Below, piece by piece: positions 41,987-50,161 of a stretch of 64,000 nucleotides of DNA (positions are counted from its first letter, which is position 1; each line of letters opens with the position of its first letter). The translations under genes and the position numbers were made by a program. Source of the stretch: CAYNWT01 sp964450955 (GTDB lineage Bacteria; Planctomycetota; Planctomycetia; Planctomycetales; Planctomycetaceae). The DNA is taken from assembly GCA_964450955.1 (NCBI GenBank), contig CAYVFI010000027.1:1-64000 (forward strand). Direction: 5' to 3'. A model generated the notes under the pieces. The model worked only from the letters and a program-made list of their open reading frames with translations. It was not told the origin of the DNA and ran no database searches.

Positions 41987-43006
41987 ATGTCAGAGAAACC
42001 AAAAGTCATCATCAGTGCGTTTGCCGACGAAGCAGCGAACCGCAAAACCGCCATCGAACAGATGACCACACTGGCTGGCATCGGCCTGAAGTGGTACAGC
42101 CCGCGGTTCATCGATGTTGATGGCAGCGGAACCGTGAAGCACGTGGTCGATTTGTCTGACGACGAATACGAACAGATGCGGCAACTGCACACCGAGTACG
42201 GCATGAACGTCACCAGCATTGGTGCCCGAGTTGGCAAGGTGAAGCTGTTGGATGTCGATGATGGTTCGCACAACAAGTTTGTACCCATCGATGAATACCT
42301 GGACGGCGAAGTGGCTTCCACAATCAACGCCGCGAAGCAGTTGGGAACCAAGCTCATCCGCGGATTTTCGTTCTATCATCCGCGCGGCACCAACGCGGAC
42401 GATCATGTTGGGCAGGCGGCTGACAACATTCGAAGAATCGTCGAAGCGTGTGCGGCTGAAGACCTGATTTATGGACTTGAGATCGAACCAAACCTTGTTG
42501 GCGAAACCGGTCCGTTGCTGGACAAGCTGGTTAAGACTGTCGATCACGCCAACATTGTCGCCATCTTCGACGGCGGCAACGTTGCGGCTCAAAACAAGAA
42601 CGCCGTGCAGTGCTACACGGAATACCTTGACTGCCGCGACAGCATGGGTTGGATGCACGTCAAAGACTACAGCATCGATCCATCGCTGGTCTGGGAAGGC
42701 GCGGTGGATGAAGATCGGTTGAAGAACTTTGTTCCAGCTGACGCGGGCGATGCGGGCCACGAAATGGTTCTCAAAGACCTTCGTGACAACCTGCCGGCGC
42801 TGACAAAGAAAATGCAGGGGCTGGGAGTGCCAGGGTTCTTTCTGGAAACAGAACCGCACCTTAAAGGCGGTGGTCAGTTTGGCGGGTTCAGTGGACCGGA
42901 CGGCATGGGTGTTGCCGTGCGAAGTTTGTGCAGCCTGCTGGACTACGTGGGGATCGACTACGACCTCAGGTCGTTTGCCGACATCCGCGAACTCCGCGGA
43001 TTCTGA
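41987..43006 (+). CDS. Xylose-isomerase-like TIM-barrel protein
   Basis: 339 residues from the ATG at 41987; an ATG at 41942 would add 15 residues without family character. It is a sugar-phosphate isomerase/epimerase type TIM barrel: VIISAFADEA at the first strand, KLIRGFSFYHPRG, IYGLEIEPN (metal-binding Glu), VAIFDGGN (Asp), MHVKDYSID (His/Asp) and FFLETEPH (Glu). These ligands usually bind a divalent metal for sugar isomerisation, but the substrate cannot be given. No signal peptide is present. It is followed 15 bases later by the small gene at 43022. Confidence 0.85.
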   Translation: MSEKPKVIISAFADEAANRKTAIEQMTTLAGIGLKWYSPRFIDVDGSGTVKHVVDLSDDEYEQMRQLHTEYGMNVTSIGARVGKVKLLDVDDGSHNKFVPIDEYLDGEVASTINAAKQLGTKLIRGFSFYHPRGTNADDHVGQAADNIRRIVEACAAEDLIYGLEIEPNLVGETGPLLDKLVKTVDHANIVAIFDGGNVAAQNKNAVQCYTEYLDCRDSMGWMHVKDYSIDPSLVWEGAVDEDRLKNFVPADAGDAGHEMVLKDLRDNLPALTKKMQGLGVPGFFLETEPHLKGGGQFGGFSGPDGMGVAVRSLCSLLDYVGIDYDLRSFADIRELRGF

Positions 43007-43021
43007 GTGCAGGGTCGAATC

Positions 43022-43375
43022 ATGAATAAACCGATCCGAAAAGACGACCCCCGTTCCATGGATGCACAGCTTGATGCCGTCGTTGAGTGTGTTAAAGCCG
43101 ACGGGTGCCTGTCGCAGGACGACTTACAGTCGTTCAGAAAATCAATCGCCCTGTTCCAGTCACGCATGTGTGCGCACAGCGGCTGGGAAACAAAGTACCT
43201 GCTGCAGGGCGTCGAACGTGTCGTCACAAGTCTAAACACGATGCATGCAGACTCTGGCCGTAAGCTGATCTCCGCAGAACTAAGCCAGAGTCTTCTTAAC
43301 CTCATTCACAATGGCCTCGCGATAGGCGAATATGAGGGTCCGGAAGATCCCACCGTCCAATGGCGGCAGTGGTAG
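43022..43375 (+). CDS. Hypothetical protein, 117 aa
   Basis: Not recognised. The ATG at 43022 is preferred over a GTG five codons upstream that abuts the previous stop; the region GCAGGG serves as ribosome-binding site. The protein is largely helical (MDAQLDAVVECVKADGCLSQ, then LLQGVERVVTSLNTMHADSG) with an acidic C-terminus (EYEGPEDPTVQWRQW) and two Cys. No signal peptide or membrane helix. Tight spacing to the TIM-barrel gene suggests one operon, so it could be a small partner protein, but no function can be stated. Confidence 0.6.
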   Translation: MNKPIRKDDPRSMDAQLDAVVECVKADGCLSQDDLQSFRKSIALFQSRMCAHSGWETKYLLQGVERVVTSLNTMHADSGRKLISAELSQSLLNLIHNGLAIGEYEGPEDPTVQWRQW

Positions 43376-43422
43376 TGGCTTACACTTCATCCTGAGCCAA
43401 CTGATAGCAGTGGTGAGAACTC

Positions 43423-43662
43423 ATGACTTTTGATTTTAATCGCGTCTCCGACATTACCGTTTGCCCGGCCTGTCATGGCGAACTTGTTCATGATGGCGAC
43501 ACGCTTGTTGACGTTTCGCCCGAGTGTCGTCGGTCGTTTCAGATTGTTGATGAGATCCCCCGTTTGGTGGTGAATGAATCAACTGAACTCGCGGTCGACG
43601 ACTGGGCCGCTGTGATGACACGAGCCGGTCGCGACGGTTCAACAGGCCAGCCAACCACATAA
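43423..43662 (+). CDS. Trm112-like small zinc-ribbon protein
   Basis: 79 residues. The N-terminus has CPACHGELVHDGD and later PECRRSFQIVDEIPRLVV, matching the Trm112p/UPF0434 (YcaR) pattern, with the first Cys pair intact but only one Cys in the second half. Family members activate methyltransferases or bind zinc as small accessory proteins. The next gene, 20 bases downstream, encodes a protein whose N-terminal half is a methyltransferase, although that one carries a signal peptide and would be outside the cytoplasm, so a direct partnership is doubtful. Confidence 0.75.
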   Translation: MTFDFNRVSDITVCPACHGELVHDGDTLVDVSPECRRSFQIVDEIPRLVVNESTELAVDDWAAVMTRAGRDGSTGQPTT

Positions 43663-43681
43663 CCAAAGCCAGGGAATAACG

Positions 43682-45640
43682 ATGATCAGTACTCGAACGC
43701 TGCTTCTCTTGTCCATCGCCGCAACCATCCCTGCAGCGTTTGCTCAGGAAGCCAACGGCGACGACACAAAGAAGGCCGACCGCTACGACTACCGCGACAA
43801 ACACGATCCAAACGGAATTGGCAAATTCTATCTGGGTCGCGAAATCGCCCACGTCATGGGGTTCGGCTTCAACGGCAGCGGCGCGCGATGGCTGGAACGA
43901 TCGTCGCGCGAGCGTGAAGAGAAGCTCACGCTGATGGTGGAATCACTGAACCTGAAAAACGGCGATGTGGTTGCGGACATTGGATGCGGTAGCGGTGTGA
44001 TATCCAGATTGATGGCGCGCCGAGTCGGCAACGACGGCAAAATCATGGCTGTTGACGTTCAGGACGAAATGCTGAAGCGACTGCAGGAGAACCTGGACCA
44101 GGACGGCATCGAAAACGTCATCCCGGTCAAGGGGACGCAGAAGTCACCCAACCTGAAACCGGAATCAATCGACCTGGCAATCATGGTCGACGTGTACCAC
44201 GAGTTCGAGTTTCCATACGAGATGCTGAGCGCCATCTCGACGGCTCTTAAACCGGGCGGCCGAGTTTGTTTTGTCGAGTACCGCAAGGAAGAACCTGGTG
44301 AGTATGCGTTGGCCATTCAGCCAGTCCCAATCAAGCAGGTTCATAAGATGTCCATCAAGCAGGTCATCAAAGAAGCATCGCAGGAGGGTCTTAACCTGCA
44401 GTGGAGCGAAACAATTAGCGTCTTGCCGCAGCAGCACATGGTGTTCTGCACAAAGCTTGGTCAGGAAGACGGCAAGAACGAACGTCCGCCGGTCAAACTG
44501 ACGAAGAAAGCCATCGATCTGCACAATTCGTGTCTTGTCGTTGACGGACACAACGACCTGCCGTGGACCATGCGAGCTAAAGCGGATTCGGATTTCGACA
44601 AGGTCGATATCTCAAAGCCGACTGAGTTCCACACAGATATCCCTCGGCTGAAGAAAGGCAACATGGGGGCGCAGTTTTGGTCGGTCTTCGTCCCGGTTAG
44701 CACCATGGACAGCCAAACCGCGGCCAAAGCCACGTTCGAACAAATCGAACTCACGCACCGCATGATCAAGCGCTACCCCGACACCTTCCACCTGGCACTC
44801 ACCACCAGGGATGTCGAAGAGGCGCGTAAGCTTGGCAAGATCGCCAGCATGATTGGTATGGAGGGTGGCCACTCCATCGAGAACAACCTCGGCCTGCTAC
44901 GGAAGTTCTACGCCGAAGGCGCGCGGTATATGACTTTGACGCATTCGAAGACTCTGGACTGGGCCGACGCGTGCACCGACGAGGCCCGACACGGCGGGCT
45001 GACTGATTTTGGTGAAGAAGTCGTTCGCACCATGAACGAACTTGGCATGCTGGTTGACATTTCACACGTGTCGCCCGACTGCATGAAAGATGCCATCCGC
45101 GTCAGCACGGCTCCGGTCATCGCCTCGCATTCATCCGCGCGGGCTGTGGCCGACCATGTTCGGAATGTGCCGGATGATGTCCTGAAACTGCTGCCGCAAA
45201 AAGACGGCGTCATGATGGTCAATTATTACTCAGGATTCGTGGTTCCGGCCAACATGGAACGCACAAAGAAGATTGATGCGTTCCGCAAAGAACTCGAAAA
45301 GAAGTATGGCGACGATGCCAGCAAAATTCGCCGCGAGGAAAGCGAGTTCCGCGACACCCTGCCCATCGCGCCGGGAACCATTCACGATGTGCTGGACCAC
45401 ATCGAACACATTATCAAAGTCGCTGGCGTGAACCATGTGGGCCTGGGTTCAGACTATGACGGCATTGGAACGCTGCCCAAACAACTGGAAGACGTCACCA
45501 GCTACCCGCTCATCACGCAAGGATTAATCGATCGCGGTTACTCAGACGATGACATCCGCAAGGTCTTGGGGCTGAACCTCATGCGTGTGTGGAAGAAAGC
45601 TGAGGACGTCGCAAAGAAAATGCAGGCCACGAAGGAGTAG
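43682..45640 (+). CDS. Exported fusion: SAM methyltransferase plus M19 membrane dipeptidase
   Basis: 652 residues. A signal peptide (LLLLSIAATIPAAFAQ) is followed by a class I methyltransferase fold (about 30-260): VADIGCGSGVISRLMARRV (motif I), IMAVDVQDEML (motif II), PESIDLAIMVDVYHEFEFPY (motif IV). From about 275 to 640 lies a complete renal-dipeptidase (M19) domain with its zinc ligands: VDGHNDLPW, GMEGGHSIENN, VDISHVSPD, APVIASHSS and VGLGSDYDG. M19 enzymes cleave dipeptides, including D-amino-acid forms. Both halves look intact. SAM is not expected outside the cytoplasm, so the methyltransferase half may bind another ligand, or export may not occur. The Trm112-like gene is 20 bases upstream. 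Confidence 0.9.
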   Translation: MISTRTLLLLSIAATIPAAFAQEANGDDTKKADRYDYRDKHDPNGIGKFYLGREIAHVMGFGFNGSGARWLERSSREREEKLTLMVESLNLKNGDVVADIGCGSGVISRLMARRVGNDGKIMAVDVQDEMLKRLQENLDQDGIENVIPVKGTQKSPNLKPESIDLAIMVDVYHEFEFPYEMLSAISTALKPGGRVCFVEYRKEEPGEYALAIQPVPIKQVHKMSIKQVIKEASQEGLNLQWSETISVLPQQHMVFCTKLGQEDGKNERPPVKLTKKAIDLHNSCLVVDGHNDLPWTMRAKADSDFDKVDISKPTEFHTDIPRLKKGNMGAQFWSVFVPVSTMDSQTAAKATFEQIELTHRMIKRYPDTFHLALTTRDVEEARKLGKIASMIGMEGGHSIENNLGLLRKFYAEGARYMTLTHSKTLDWADACTDEARHGGLTDFGEEVVRTMNELGMLVDISHVSPDCMKDAIRVSTAPVIASHSSARAVADHVRNVPDDVLKLLPQKDGVMMVNYYSGFVVPANMERTKKIDAFRKELEKKYGDDASKIRREESEFRDTLPIAPGTIHDVLDHIEHIIKVAGVNHVGLGSDYDGIGTLPKQLEDVTSYPLITQGLIDRGYSDDDIRKVLGLNLMRVWKKAEDVAKKMQATKE

Positions 45641-46176
45641 TATTGCTCGCGCGCACAAAGCGGCCGGGGCGATTGATGGTTCTCACCAGCGCATGAAGAA
45701 CGCCGCCACCGCTCAGAGGGGGTTGAGCGATGGCGGCGGTATCGATAGATCGAATCGACCAATCCCTGGTTTTGCAGACAAATCAGTGCAGGTCAATAAT
45801 TTAGAAACTGTCCTTTGTACTTGCGTACTCAAGACAGCTCGTCTGCCACCTTTGAATCAGTTTCAACGATCCGGGAGAGAGGCTTCGGATGTAAGTTCCT
45901 GGTGTCGCTTGTCAGTCGCAACGAAGCTTCTCGTCAGGATTTGTATCGTCGAACCCATGGACGCCTTACAGCAAAGATTGCCGATAGATCGTTGCAGCGA
46001 TTCTGCCTGAACCGCTGCATGCTCGAATCTGGTCGGCGATGACGGTTATGAGCGCCGCTGACTCTATCAGCGACGATTCTTCGGGCACCCGGTTCAACGT
46101 GGCACCATATCAATCCGCAAACCTGCGGTCCGCAGCACAACCTAACCAGCCCGAATAACTCGAAGAACAACCAACT
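45641..46176. other. 536-base gap with a long hairpin
   Basis: Between the fusion gene and the CPBP protease gene. The main structure is a 15-bp stem with one mismatch (CGCCGCCACCGCTCA at 45701-45715 with 45724-45738, 8-base loop), with no T-tract after it, so a transcript-stabilising stem or a weak terminator. No gene is credible in either strand. Confidence 0.45.
45701..45738 (+). terminator. Long hairpin downstream of the methyltransferase-dipeptidase gene
   Basis: Stem of 15 pairs, one C-A mismatch, 8-base loop rich in G. It lies 60 bases past the stop at 45640. The following bases GTATCGATAG lack the T-run of an intrinsic terminator, so termination is uncertain. Confidence 0.4.
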
Positions 46177-46818
46177 GTGCCTGAACCGCCCGACGCAAAC
46201 GACGACCTGCAAACACCCCTGGACCGCTCGGACTTCCTGAATCTGGCCGGACTATGCGAGGGCGGCCTGGTCGTGATTGCGTTTGCTGTAGGCTGGTTTG
46301 TCCACGTCAATCCGGTTCAGCAGTTGTACTTCGACTGGTGGAGTGTCCTGGTTGGCGTTCTTGCAACATTGCCCATGCTGATTTTGTTCGCAGTTCTTTA
46401 TTGGACCGACTTGCCACCGTTTCGGCGCATTCGTGAGTTGCTGTCTGAGATGCTCTCACCGCTGCTTGCTCAATGCCGTTGGTTCGACATTGTTCTGCTG
46501 GCGTTTATGGCCGGGCTTTGCGAAGAACTTCTGTTTCGCGGCACTCTGCAAATCTGGGCCAGCGCACATTGGGGACTACCGAGCGCAATCGTGGTGGTTA
46601 GCATCGTGTTCGGACTGGTTCACTTTGTCACGCCGACCTACTTTATTCTGGCCACAGCAGTCGCGGCTTATCTGTCTGGAACAATGTTCCTGGTCGATCG
46701 CCCGAATTTGCTCATTCCAATTACAACCCACGCCCTCTACGACTACGTCGGCTTCCTGATTCTTATTGCCGAATACCGCAAGTCCCAACGCCAAAGCCCT
46801 TTGCCCTTGAACCAATGA
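46177..46818 (+). CDS. CPBP intramembrane metalloprotease (CAAX-like/Abi)
   Basis: 213 residues with about six hydrophobic helices (for example GGLVVIAFAVGWFVH, WWSVLVGVLATLPMLILFAV, AIVVVSIVFGLVHFV). The three metal motifs are intact: CEELLFRGTL (motif 1, EExxxR), FGLVH (motif 2) and THALYD (motif 3). The family covers CAAX-prenyl proteases, bacteriocin-immunity and other membrane proteases; the substrate is unknown. The GTG at 46177 is the first codon in frame after a gap with no clear ribosome-binding site, so the start is uncertain. Possible terminator at 46896-46942. Confidence 0.85.
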   Translation: MPEPPDANDDLQTPLDRSDFLNLAGLCEGGLVVIAFAVGWFVHVNPVQQLYFDWWSVLVGVLATLPMLILFAVLYWTDLPPFRRIRELLSEMLSPLLAQCRWFDIVLLAFMAGLCEELLFRGTLQIWASAHWGLPSAIVVVSIVFGLVHFVTPTYFILATAVAAYLSGTMFLVDRPNLLIPITTHALYDYVGFLILIAEYRKSQRQSPLPLNQ

Positions 46819-46895
46819 GGTCGGGTACAGGTCAGTGATACGACCTGGAATCTGGTTCATCTTCACGTCAGTTAAAGCAGCTAGCGGCTCTCCTC

Positions 46896-46942
46896 CAAAC
46901 CGAACCCGGTCCACTTGACGCCTGGCGGTTTGAGATTTTTTT
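46896..46942 (+). terminator. Possible intrinsic terminator after CPBP gene
   Basis: CAAACCG (46896-46902) pairs with CGGTTTG (46926-46932) around a 23-base loop, followed by AGA and seven Ts (46936-46942). The long loop weakens it, but the T-run after a G+C-containing stem fits. Confidence 0.45.
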
Positions 46943-47036
46943 GTGCGGTTGGCACAAGTCTGAAAGCTGTCGCAACGCAATACGGATTCACCGTGGTCAG
47001 CTTGTTTGCGAGGCCGGTTTAAAACCCTGGAACCGA

Positions 47037-47741
47037 CTAAAGGTGTCCGTCGTGCAGGGCGGAGGCGACCATGACTCCATCCATCCCCAGGTCGGCCAAA
47101 GCGGTAATGTCTTCCTGGCTCCGCACGCCACCACCGGTAATCAGTTTGACGTTTGGGTGTCTCTGTTGAATGCGTTGGCACAGTTCCAGTGTTGCCACTC
47201 CACTGGAGCGGCCGATCCTGTGCAGATCCAGAACGATCATTCGCGTGACGCCCATCGCAATGGCTTCGTCGGCAATCTGATCGGCAGTCATATCTCGCCA
47301 TGGTGACCGGTCAGCGGTCAGTGGCCAGTTGGCTTTCAGGTCCAGGCTAAATACGATGCGATCGTTATACCGATCAGTCGCGGTTCTAAGCACCTCTGGA
47401 TCCGACAATGTCTCCAGGCCAATGATCACGTCCTGCACTCCCAAAGACATAAGCAGGTTGACCTGACGAAACTCAAACGCGCCCGCATCCAGCAGCAGTT
47501 GGAACCCGGCGGCCGTCAGTGACTTAATCGGACCAGCATTCAGCGTTCCGCTACGGATCGCGTCCAGGTCCGCCACGTACATGTATGATTCGCCCAGCTT
47601 GTCACGCAGCGCGGTGGCGATCGTCACTGGTTCGCTTGATGGGCACAACTGGCTTTGGATCGGGCGGTACTGATCTCGAAGTCCGCCCACGCCCCTGACG
47701 ACAACTCCACCAAGTAAGTCAATGACCGGTATGATCCTCAT
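47037..47741 (-). CDS. HisA-like TIM-barrel protein (methanopterin-gene-set type)
   Basis: 234 residues from the ATG at 47741, which has GGAG about seven bases upstream; an ATG at 47840 gives an unlikely extension. The fold is that of HisA/HisF (ProFAR isomerase): IIPVIDLLGGVVVRGVGG has the first active-site Asp, IVFSLDLKANWP the second, and ITGGGVRSQEDITALADLG the phosphate-binding loop. It differs from true HisA in the loops, matching a HisA-related group found in methanogens and in bacteria with methanopterin-linked C1 metabolism. The function of that group is not settled. DUF447 and beta-RFAP synthase at 11141-12645 support that reading. Confidence 0.8.
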   Translation of the reverse strand: MRIIPVIDLLGGVVVRGVGGLRDQYRPIQSQLCPSSEPVTIATALRDKLGESYMYVADLDAIRSGTLNAGPIKSLTAAGFQLLLDAGAFEFRQVNLLMSLGVQDVIIGLETLSDPEVLRTATDRYNDRIVFSLDLKANWPLTADRSPWRDMTADQIADEAIAMGVTRMIVLDLHRIGRSSGVATLELCQRIQQRHPNVKLITGGGVRSQEDITALADLGMDGVMVASALHDGHL

Positions 47742-47803
47742 GTCGCACTCCGGTTGTGTGGCACCCACAAGCGGTAGGAAATCTGTTACAACTTCGAAGG
47801 TCG

Positions 47804-48724
47804 ATGATGGAGAACAAAGTGACGGCAACTGATCCATCAACGAAGAAGCCGTTCAAGGTTCGCCTGTTCTGGTTCATCAGACGGTGGCTGATCTTCTATG
47901 GGGTAATTGTACTCTTGCTTGCGGTTTTTCAACGAAAACTCATGTACCACCCCACCGTGGTGGCTGAACTCTCGCCGCAAAGTGCGGGTTTGGGCGATCA
48001 CGTTTCTGCGGTAAAGACCACGACAGTTGACGGAATCGAACTCAACGGCTGGCACTGGACATCTCGCAACGAAGATCCCAATCGACCTGTTGTGTTGTTT
48101 TTTCACGGCAACGGCGGAAACCGCGGACATAGAACATTCGATTGCGAGCTATTCGACAATTGTGGAGCCGACACGATTATCTTCGACTACCGCGGCTATG
48201 CAGAGAACGCAGGCAAGCCGACAGAAGACGGTCTCACCAAAGACGCGCGAGCGGCCTGGGACTTCGTAACCAAAGACAAAGGCATCGCGCCTGAACGGAT
48301 CTTTGTCTTCGGCGGATCACTGGGAGGCGGCGTCGCCGTCAGATTGACGGCCGACTTGTGTCGAGAAGGAACTCCGCCTGCCGGACTGATGCTGCGTTCG
48401 ACCTTCTCGTCAATGGTCGATGCAGCTAAGTGGAACTACTGGTATCTGCCAGTGCGAACAATCCTGCTGGATCGGTACATGTCAACAGACCACGCTCCCG
48501 ACATCACCTGCCCGGTTTTGCAAATGCACGGTACCATCGACAAGATTGTCCCACTCAAATCCGGACAAAAGTTGTTTAGCACGTTTCCCGATCAATCGAC
48601 ATCGGGCGTGACAAAGACATTCCTGGAACTCGACGGAGCCGACCACAACGGCGTGCTGATTACCTCGGGCGAAGAGGTTCTGACCGCAACGCGAGCTTAC
48701 TTCAAACGGGTGGCCGGGAAATAG
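47804..48724 (+). CDS. Membrane-anchored alpha/beta hydrolase
   Basis: 306 residues from the ATG at 47804 (or 47807; GAAGG is upstream). An N-terminal anchor helix (LIFYGVIVLLLAVFQRKLMY) precedes an alpha/beta hydrolase domain of BEM46 type: FFHGNGGNRGH (oxyanion), IFDYRGYAENAGKP, nucleophile FGGSLGGG, Asp in MHGTIDKIVP and His in DGADHNGVL. The triad is complete. The enzyme probably faces the periplasm and hydrolyses small esters or lipids; the substrate is unknown. It runs divergently from the HisA-like gene (63 bases between starts). Confidence 0.88.
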   Translation: MMENKVTATDPSTKKPFKVRLFWFIRRWLIFYGVIVLLLAVFQRKLMYHPTVVAELSPQSAGLGDHVSAVKTTTVDGIELNGWHWTSRNEDPNRPVVLFFHGNGGNRGHRTFDCELFDNCGADTIIFDYRGYAENAGKPTEDGLTKDARAAWDFVTKDKGIAPERIFVFGGSLGGGVAVRLTADLCREGTPPAGLMLRSTFSSMVDAAKWNYWYLPVRTILLDRYMSTDHAPDITCPVLQMHGTIDKIVPLKSGQKLFSTFPDQSTSGVTKTFLELDGADHNGVLITSGEEVLTATRAYFKRVAGK

Positions 48725-49159
48725 GTCTTGCTAAAGTTCCACCAGTAACCGCTGAGGGCAGCCCATTCAGAGGTCAGTCCGGTCAGGTCCCTTTAAGCCA
48801 ATGACGCAAAGTTCCACTTGGAAGTGATGCTGACGGCTGGCTCAAAACAACACGGCAGAGCAAGCATGATGCGTCTCACTAGCGACGACCGGGCTATTTG
48901 ACGCACCAGCAGTTGCGACCTGGCTTCTGGCTGGCGCTTGCGAGCGGGTCCGCCGTGGAATTGTCCGGCTTTAGCATGGTGAGTTGCCAATTGCCGTTAG
49001 GACCCACCAATCGACCTCCCAAATGCGGAGCAATTCTCCAATAATAGTCGCTTACGGAATGTGAATCGGAGAGTCGGACCGATCGCCCCTGCGAACGCCG
49101 ACTCTTCTAAAAAAAGCGAACCACCCGGCGGATAAAGCCACCATACGGAGACAACCACG
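48725..49159. other. 435-base leader region before cysK
   Basis: No credible gene. Parts (near 48900-48960, CGCTTGCGAGCG) look like fragments of the interspersed sequence common in planctomycetes. CGGAGACAACCACG before the cysK ATG gives a good ribosome-binding site. No known riboswitch pattern was recognised. Confidence 0.4.
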
Positions 49160-50092
49160 ATGCCCATCTTTGAAGACAATTCACTCGCGATCGGTCGGAC
49201 TCCGCTGGTCCGCATCAACAAAGTCACCGAAGGCCTGAAGGCGACAGTGCTTGCCAAGATTGAAGGTCGCAACCCGGCCTACAGTGTAAAATGCCGTATC
49301 GGGTCGTCCATGATTTGGGACGCTGAAGAACGCGGCGTACTGAAGCCCGGCATGAACGTGGTCGAACCAACCAGCGGCAACACCGGTATTGCTTTGGCCT
49401 ACGTCTGTGCGGCGCGGGGCTACTCACTGACGCTGACAATGCCGGACAGCATGTCTATCGAACGCCGCATGATGCTGAAGTCGTTTGGCGCGAACCTGGA
49501 ACTGACCCCTGGAGCCGAAGGCATGAAGGGAGCCATCAGCAAGGCGACAGAACTTTCGCAGCAGGATGGCTGGTTCATGCCGCAGCAATTTGAGAACCCG
49601 GCCAACCCGGCGATTCATGTGAAAACAACGGGGCCTGAAATCTTCGAAGACACCGAAGGTAAGATCGACATCTTTGTCGCGGGCGTGGGAACAGGCGGCA
49701 CCATTACGGGCGTGTCTCGATACTTTAAAGAAGTCAAAGGCATGGCCATCCAGTCCATCGCGGTCGAACCAACAGGCAGCCCGGTTCTCTCAGGCGGTTC
49801 ACCCGGCAAGCACCGAATCCAGGGCATCGGCGCCGGATTCAAGCCGGGAATCCTGGACATGGACCTTATCGATGAAGTCATTCAGGTCACCGACGAAGAA
49901 GCCATGGAAATGGCTCCCCGGTTGGCTCGCATGGAAGGCATCACCTGCGGCATTAGTTGCGGTGCCGCAATGTCAGCCGCGCTGAAAGTGGCTGCTCGAC
50001 CTGAAAGCGAAGGCAAGACGATTGTGGTCGTCCTGCCCGATTCGGGCGAACGCTACCTCTCAACACCAATGTTTGACTACGCCAAAGTGTAA
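49160..50092 (+). CDS. cysK: Cysteine synthase (O-acetylserine sulfhydrylase)
   Basis: 310 residues, the usual length. The enzyme makes cysteine from O-acetylserine and sulfide with PLP in the cytoplasm. The PLP lysine is in NPAYSVKCRIG, the substrate loop is TSGNTGIAL, the phosphate-binding loop GTGGTITG, and the C-terminal PDSGERYLSTPMF is typical of CysK. The active-site block reads AYSVKCRIG where the common form is SVKDRI, so Asp is Cys in this copy, which I note as a variant. The gene has its own leader and a strong terminator, so it is monocistronic. Confidence 0.95.
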   Translation: MPIFEDNSLAIGRTPLVRINKVTEGLKATVLAKIEGRNPAYSVKCRIGSSMIWDAEERGVLKPGMNVVEPTSGNTGIALAYVCAARGYSLTLTMPDSMSIERRMMLKSFGANLELTPGAEGMKGAISKATELSQQDGWFMPQQFENPANPAIHVKTTGPEIFEDTEGKIDIFVAGVGTGGTITGVSRYFKEVKGMAIQSIAVEPTGSPVLSGGSPGKHRIQGIGAGFKPGILDMDLIDEVIQVTDEEAMEMAPRLARMEGITCGISCGAAMSAALKVAARPESEGKTIVVVLPDSGERYLSTPMFDYAKV

Positions 50093-50115
50093 GTAAGCCA
50101 AACCTGGAACATGAC

Positions 50116-50155
50116 AGAGCCCGAGCAATGCTGAATATTGCTCGGGCTCTTTATA
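50116..50155 (+). terminator. Strong intrinsic terminator of cysK
   Basis: A perfect 14-bp stem (50116-50129 with 50137-50150) has a 7-base loop, followed by TTATATT. It lies 24 bases after the cysK stop and in front of the convergent gene ending at 50162, so it may also stop readthrough from that side. Confidence 0.9.
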
Positions 50156-50161
50156 TTCCAT

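Noticed and set aside
41990..42859. Long minus-strand frame of about 290 codons
   Set aside because: It is the antisense shadow of the TIM-barrel gene at 41987-43006, which has clear family motifs.
48725..49159. Possible SAM riboswitch in the cysK leader
   Set aside because: No recognisable conserved core, kink-turn or terminator of an S-box element; only ordinary sequence and repeat-like fragments.
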